64,000 nt of DNA from Amoebidium appalachense (taxonomy: Eukaryota; Ichthyosporea): contig CAVNZM010000016.1 in assembly GCA_963693365.1 (NCBI GenBank), positions 6,324,001 to 6,388,000 on the forward strand, given 5' to 3'. The position numbers were made by a program, and so were the translations under genes. Shown here piece by piece: positions 54,318-64,000 of this stretch (within the stretch, counting starts at the first letter, position 1; each line of letters starts with the position of its first letter). Below the pieces are notes generated by a model. The model did no database searches, had not been told where the DNA came from, and saw nothing but the letters and a program-made list of their open reading frames with translations.

Positions 54318-54364
<47 letters not shown>

Positions 54365-55036
54365 CCTGGGAGAGAGAGGTGCACAAGCACGTGTCACAGA
54401 CTCCACAGTGACACTGTATGTCTACACACCAGCCTGCATCAGGGCCAAACCACTCCTTCAGGTAGCACACAGAGTGCCCGTCGGCAGCTGCAGCCGGAGA
54501 CACGGAGGCAACGTGTGTGCATATTTTTTTTCACTGCACACTGGCACCCGCTCGCAGCTTGCAAGCATGAGGTACACACTCACAGGCCAAAGGGCACAGA
54601 GGAGAACTTCCTATGGCGCTCGTTTAGTATGCATACAGCATGCATATGGTGTGCATTCAGCGCACTTAGAAAACATAAAGCTTTCAGGTAGCAAACAAAC
54701 GCAAAGCTGGGCCTACACCTCGCGCAAGGTGGCGACCCTAGCCCCGGAAAGTCCTCCGGCCGCCCGCCCTTTCCTGCATGAGCCCCGCCGAATTTAGACT
54801 ATCTCGCATGGGTCGGACACAGCCGGATGAATCATTTCCGAGCTAGAAAAAACTGCCGGAATCGGGGGGTGGTATATGTGTGAGCCCGACCCAGCCATCG
54901 AACGCCCTCCTGGGCGCTCCCCCTATACCGCCTGAACCAGCGCCAATTTGGACGTATCTCGGTCGGGTCGGGCGCTGGTTGATGCATTATTTCCGAGCTA
55001 GAAAAAAGTGCCGGAATCCGGGGGTAGGACATGTGT
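53478..55036. mobile_element. foldback element with 350-base inverted arms
   Basis: The left arm 53478-53827 and right arm 54687-55036 are near-perfect reverse complements of equal length. Each arm contains two diverged tandem copies of a ~165-base unit sharing CGATTCCGGCAGTTTTTTCT-like sequence. The 860-base centre holds (GA)n tracts and no transposase. CTGC flanks both ends and may be a short target duplication. This is a non-autonomous inverted-repeat element. Confidence 0.85.
53895..54375. repeat. (GA)n tracts inside the foldback element
   Basis: GA repeats with AGATCTC and GTGTGTG interruptions. Confidence 0.9.
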
Positions 55037-55304
55037 CTGCCATGAACAACTCAGTATACGATTTAGGAGATGTAGGAGAACCAGAGATCACAAGAGGATA
55101 GTTGTTTCATTCGTGGGCACAAGCGCCATTTTAGGCGCATGTGGGCAGGAGAAAAAGGGAGAAATCATAAAACTGATCTTGGCATTTAAGTCGGGTGAAC
55201 CTTTTGGAATTCGAAGACTCTGGATTAGGTGCATGTCCGAACATGTCAAGTCAAGTCAGTAAAATTCCGCCTTAGGCATCGTTGTTGTAGGGAAAACAAG
55301 CAAC
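55037..55304 (+). promoter_or_regulatory. probable 5' flank of the plus-strand gene
   Basis: Unique DNA between the foldback element and the ATG at 55305. No core promoter motif is clear. It probably contains the 5' untranslated region. Confidence 0.35.
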
Positions 55305-63614
<8,310 letters not shown>

Positions 63615-63629
63615 GTAGGAACTGGGCAC

Positions 63630-63745
63630 TGGGCATTGAAAATTTATGGCCATATAAGGCAATTTAAAGCCATAAAGGGCAACTTATAGCCACATAAGGC
63701 AACTTATAAGCATAAAAGGCAACTTATGGCCATATAAGGCACATG
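63630..63745. repeat. ~21-base tandem repeat
   Basis: About five units of GGCAACTTATnGCCATATAA with small variations lie directly beyond the exon 8 donor. Confidence 0.75.
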
Positions 63746-64000
63746 CACTCGCACGTGCATGAGATAAGGCAGGCAGGGCACGTGCAGATATGTGTGCAGA
63801 CTCATTTTCTTACGGTGTAAAGGCGTGATTTCCACACATGTGAATTCACACATGTATACGTGTGCGTATTTCCCCCCACGTGTACATGTGCTCACATACA
63901 CACACGTGTACATGTAGTCGGGTAGTAATGTGGGTGTGTATGTCTGTTCATGCTCGGGTGTACTATGTCTGCACACACACAGCGGTAAGTTTTTAACCCC
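63746..64000. other. unique DNA with CA/GT stretches
   Basis: No exon recognised before the window ends. Confidence 0.4.

Overview
This window is eukaryotic nuclear DNA. It has spliced genes with long introns and an extreme load of simple repeats: (GT)n/(CA)n, (GA)n/(CT)n and dozens of G or C homopolymer runs. The gene content points to an animal or a close unicellular relative of animals. One gene is an ortholog of the bHLH-Zip factor MLX, with the family's C-terminal dimerisation domain. A second is an ortholog of the SMC5/6 localisation factor SLF1 (tandem BRCT, long middle region, ankyrin repeats, C-terminal domain). Both are far enough from the vertebrate proteins that an invertebrate or unicellular holozoan is more likely than a vertebrate. 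No species is assigned. All gene models were built by eye from splice sites, reading-frame phase and family similarity. No alignment program was run.

Layout. 1-7.2 kb: minisatellites and homopolymers, with exons of an unidentified minus-strand gene (best exons 2686-2817 and 1981-2036). 7.87-18.46 kb: MLX on the minus strand, 7 exons, 481 codons. Its intron 1 holds a Penelope-like retroelement (14813-17302) in the same orientation. 18.5-27.7 kb: mostly unique DNA, a two-exon minus-strand gene for an unrecognised 225-residue acidic protein (22106-23101), CCAAT-rich candidate promoters and a tiny foldback insertion at 24.36 kb. 27.73-45.85 kb: SLF1, minus strand, about 25 exons and about 1024 residues. 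46.3-49.3 kb: remains of mobile elements. 49.33-52.95 kb: a tandem duplicate of SLF1 exons 1-6 with a frameshift and a stop codon. 53.48-55.04 kb: a foldback element with two 350-bp inverted arms. 55.3-63.6 kb: a plus-strand gene of at least eight exons that encodes a basic, repeat-containing nuclear protein; it may be SLF2.

How the genes relate. The plus-strand gene and the duplicated SLF1 promoter lie head to head, separated mainly by the foldback element. If the plus-strand gene is SLF2, two partners that recruit SMC5/6 to damaged DNA would share a locus. That identity is an inference. The SLF1 locus is unstable: its 5' six exons are duplicated, several exon edges are copied into minisatellites or relics, and one coding G run has a length that breaks the frame. 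Several introns begin with GT-rich and end with CA-rich sequence, so intron ends could pair in the pre-mRNA. A dispersed repeat whose sense strand ends in a C run occurs at least five times and may explain some of the homopolymers.
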